Source: Arthrobacter sp. Soil736
GTDB taxonomy: Bacteria > Actinomycetota > Actinomycetes > Actinomycetales > Micrococcaceae
Length of the DNA stretch: 64,000 nucleotides
Direction: 5' to 3'
Assembly: GCF_001428005.1 (NCBI RefSeq)
Contig: NZ_LMSB01000023.1
Coordinates: 189,396-253,395, forward strand
The notes under the pieces were generated by a model. The model was not told where the DNA came from. It saw only the letters and a program-made list of their open reading frames with translations, and did no database searches. Numbering within the stretch: position 1 is the first letter of the stretch; every line of letters starts with the position of its first letter. This document shows positions 62,678 through 64,000 of the stretch, piece after piece. The position numbers were made by a program, and so were the translations under genes.

Positions 62678-62715
62678 AGAGCCCCCGACGCGAGGAAACG
62701 CGGATCGGGGGCTCT
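62678..62715 (+). terminator. Terminator after the CAT-anticodon tRNA
   Basis: AGAGCCCCCGA (62678-62688) pairs with TCGGGGGCTCT (62705-62715) over 11 bp with an internal GC-rich loop. TTCATTTTT follows. It lies 8 bp after the tRNA. Confidence 0.85.
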
Positions 62716-62788
62716 TTCATTTTTAAAGTTCTTGCTTCATGCCATTGGTCTTCGCCACCGCAGCCAGTCTTGTCCCTATGCTGGCGCC

Positions 62789-63112
62789 ATGGATATCGAT
62801 AGCGATGCTGCGGGCGTGCTGGCACAGGTCATTCCTGCACTGTTGGTTTTCCTGGCGCTTGAGGACAGGTTGTCTCCCGCCAATGTCCCCCGGCGGAAGG
62901 TGCGGAGGCGACTCTCCAGATGGCGTGAACTTGCAGTCGTCTTGAATCTGCTTGCCCTCTTTCTTTGCCTTGTAATCGTCGTGACTGGCATGGTGTACGG
63001 CCCTGCGAATTGGTTCATCGCGTTCAGCGTCAGCTACCTGGTATTCGTGTTGGCCCTCCTGTTCGCGGCCATGTTTGGAAAGGAAGAGGAGCGGGGAGTA
63101 CGGACGGGATAG
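62789..63112 (+). CDS. Small two-helix membrane protein, hypothetical
   Basis: A 107-residue protein. The N-terminal segment contains one hydrophobic stretch (VLAQVIPALLVFLALEDRL), followed by a basic loop (RRKVRRRLSRWREL). Two further helices follow (VVLNLLALFLCLVIVVTGMV and FSVSYLVFVLALLFAAMFG), and it ends in a charged tail. No family is recognised. ATG 62789 is preferred; a longer frame begins at 62732. Local base composition is AT-richer than the flanking genes. Confidence 0.6.
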   Translation: MDIDSDAAGVLAQVIPALLVFLALEDRLSPANVPRRKVRRRLSRWRELAVVLNLLALFLCLVIVVTGMVYGPANWFIAFSVSYLVFVLALLFAAMFGKEEERGVRTG

Positions 63113-63158
63113 AAATCGCTTGCTGCGGCGGCTTTGTTTCTCTTCGCATCTGCGGTAA

Positions 63159-63174
63159 GTTACTCACCAGTAAC
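63159..63174. promoter_or_regulatory. GTTACT-CACC-AGTAAC palindrome, candidate TetR-type operator
   Basis: The inverted repeat has 6-bp exact arms with a 4-bp centre and lies 62 bp upstream of the acyl-CoA dehydrogenase ATG. TTACT-N4-AGTAA motifs of this size are common operators for TetR-family regulators of acyl-CoA metabolism. No regulator gene is visible in the window. Confidence 0.6.
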
Positions 63175-63235
63175 ATACTGCTGACGCAAGGCGTGCGGTT
63201 CTCAGGCCGCCGCTGATCACCCGCGAAGGAACATC

Positions 63236-64000
63236 ATGTCCACAGCTGCAAGCGACATCAACGACCTGCCCTACGCCGACGGCGACTTCTTCGCCTTCGA
63301 ACAGATGCTCAGCAACAAGGAGCAGGACAGGCTGGCCGAGATCCGCGCCTTCCTCGCCCGCGAAGTGAAACCGATTGCGGTGGACTGCTGGAACCGTGGC
63401 GAGTTTCCGATGGAGCTGATCCCGAAGCTCGCCGAGATCGACCTGGTCAGCCCGGTGCGCCGGCAGGGCCACTCCAACCTCTTCGCGGGCATCGTGCACG
63501 CCGAGGTCACGCGAGCGGACACATCCATTGCCACGTTCATGGGTGTCCACGACGGCCTCTTCACCGGGTCCATCGAGGCGCTCGCCTCCCGCGAGCAGCA
63601 GGACGCCTGGCTGCCGGACATCTACTCGCTCAGGAAGATCGGCGCCTTCGGCCTGACGGAACCCCTGGGCGGCTCCGACGTTGCGGGCGGTACGCGCACT
63701 ACGGCCAGGCGCGAGGGTGACCACTGGATCCTCAATGGCGCCAAGCGCTGGATCGGGAACGCGACCTTTTCCGACTGGGTAGTCATCTACGCGAAAGACG
63801 TGGCCGACAACCAGGTGAAGGCTTTCCTCGTGGACACCACGCTGGCCGGGTTCAGCTCCGCCAAGATCGAAAACAAGATATCGCTGCGGACCGTGCAGAA
63901 CGCGGACATCACGCTCACGGATGTGGCAGTTCCGGACTTCTTCAAACTCTCCCATGCCAACAGCTTCCGCGACACCAACAAAGTCCTGAAGGTCACCCGC
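63236..64000 (+). CDS. Acyl-CoA dehydrogenase (glutaryl-CoA-dehydrogenase-like), 3' end outside window
   Basis: A partial reading frame (at least 255 residues) continuing past the right edge. ATG 63236 has GAAGGA 6 bp upstream. The N-terminal alpha-helical domain has DRLAEIRAFLAREVKPI. The middle domain contains the FAD/substrate signature KIGAFGLTEPLGGSDVAGG and WILNGAKRWIGNATFSDW, resembling glutaryl-CoA dehydrogenase-type enzymes. It should oxidise a short acyl-CoA to the enoyl-CoA. Because the catalytic Glu region lies outside the window, the substrate class is a guess. Confidence 0.87.
   Translation, partial: MSTAASDINDLPYADGDFFAFEQMLSNKEQDRLAEIRAFLAREVKPIAVDCWNRGEFPMELIPKLAEIDLVSPVRRQGHSNLFAGIVHAEVTRADTSIATFMGVHDGLFTGSIEALASREQQDAWLPDIYSLRKIGAFGLTEPLGGSDVAGGTRTTARREGDHWILNGAKRWIGNATFSDWVVIYAKDVADNQVKAFLVDTTLAGFSSAKIENKISLRTVQNADITLTDVAVPDFFKLSHANSFRDTNKVLKVTR

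Overview
The window is high-GC actinobacterial chromosome, most likely from Arthrobacter, Pseudarthrobacter or a close relative in the Micrococcaceae. This is an inference from gene families: codon use is strongly G/C-ending, NAD-dependent DNA ligase (LigA) has an internal insertion, a SAM-IV riboswitch precedes metX, and gatCAB, dusB-dgt-dnaG and Ser/Thr kinase/FHA genes look actinobacterial. No phage, plasmid, IS element or CRISPR array is visible. Most of it is chromosomal core with catabolic islands.

Region 1 (1-10405) is a tightly overlapping operon. It encodes an FHA protein (partial), a PP2C phosphatase, a second FHA protein, a membrane Ser/Thr kinase, a protein with a degenerate FHA domain, and a 1487-residue FtsK/SpoIIIE-type ATPase of the EssC/EccC class with ubiquitin-like and FHA domains at its N-terminus. 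A secreted, membrane-anchored Pro/Thr-rich protein follows. It reads as a type VII (WXG100)-like secretion module joined to phospho-threonine signalling. The remaining parts would lie upstream of the window. Region 2 (10460-14612) has ligA, an inositol-phosphatase-family gene, a GNAT gene and a RidA-family gene. Region 3 (14684-18760) is a CitA/CitB-type two-component system divergent from a CitMHS citrate transporter. Region 4 (19115-22512) is gatCAB.

Region 5 (23420-30093) is amino-acid catabolism: a LysR regulator divergent from tdh-kbl (threonine to glycine), an FAD oxidoreductase, hutI and a DeoR-type regulator. Region 6 (30135-33963) has a histidine phosphatase, a CPBP membrane protein, a glyoxalase-like protein, an apparent 3' relic of metY, a SAM-IV riboswitch and metX. 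Region 7 (34158-40269) has an MHS-family transporter, a zinc alcohol dehydrogenase, a LysR regulator, and mmsB and mmsA of valine/propanoate degradation. The same TGCAT-NN-ATGCA palindrome lies before the transporter and at the LysR gene.

Region 8 (40424-50150) is mixed: a SHOCT protein, a winged-helix protein, an SGNH hydrolase, a carboxylesterase, an S4 protein, a YdcZ-type transporter, glyS and a double GNAT gene. It ends with an AtoE-type transporter whose 5' end is fused out of frame to a broken DUF1295 gene. Region 9 (50204-56516) holds a YibE/F protein, dusB, dgt, dnaG and two identical tRNA-Asn genes in a duplicated block. Region 10 (56573-64000) has small hypotheticals, a Bcr/CflA pump, a holin-superfamily membrane protein, a CDP-alcohol phosphotransferase, a DMT/NIPA-like transporter, a GT4 glycosyltransferase, a CAT-anticodon tRNA and a truncated acyl-CoA dehydrogenase with a palindromic operator.
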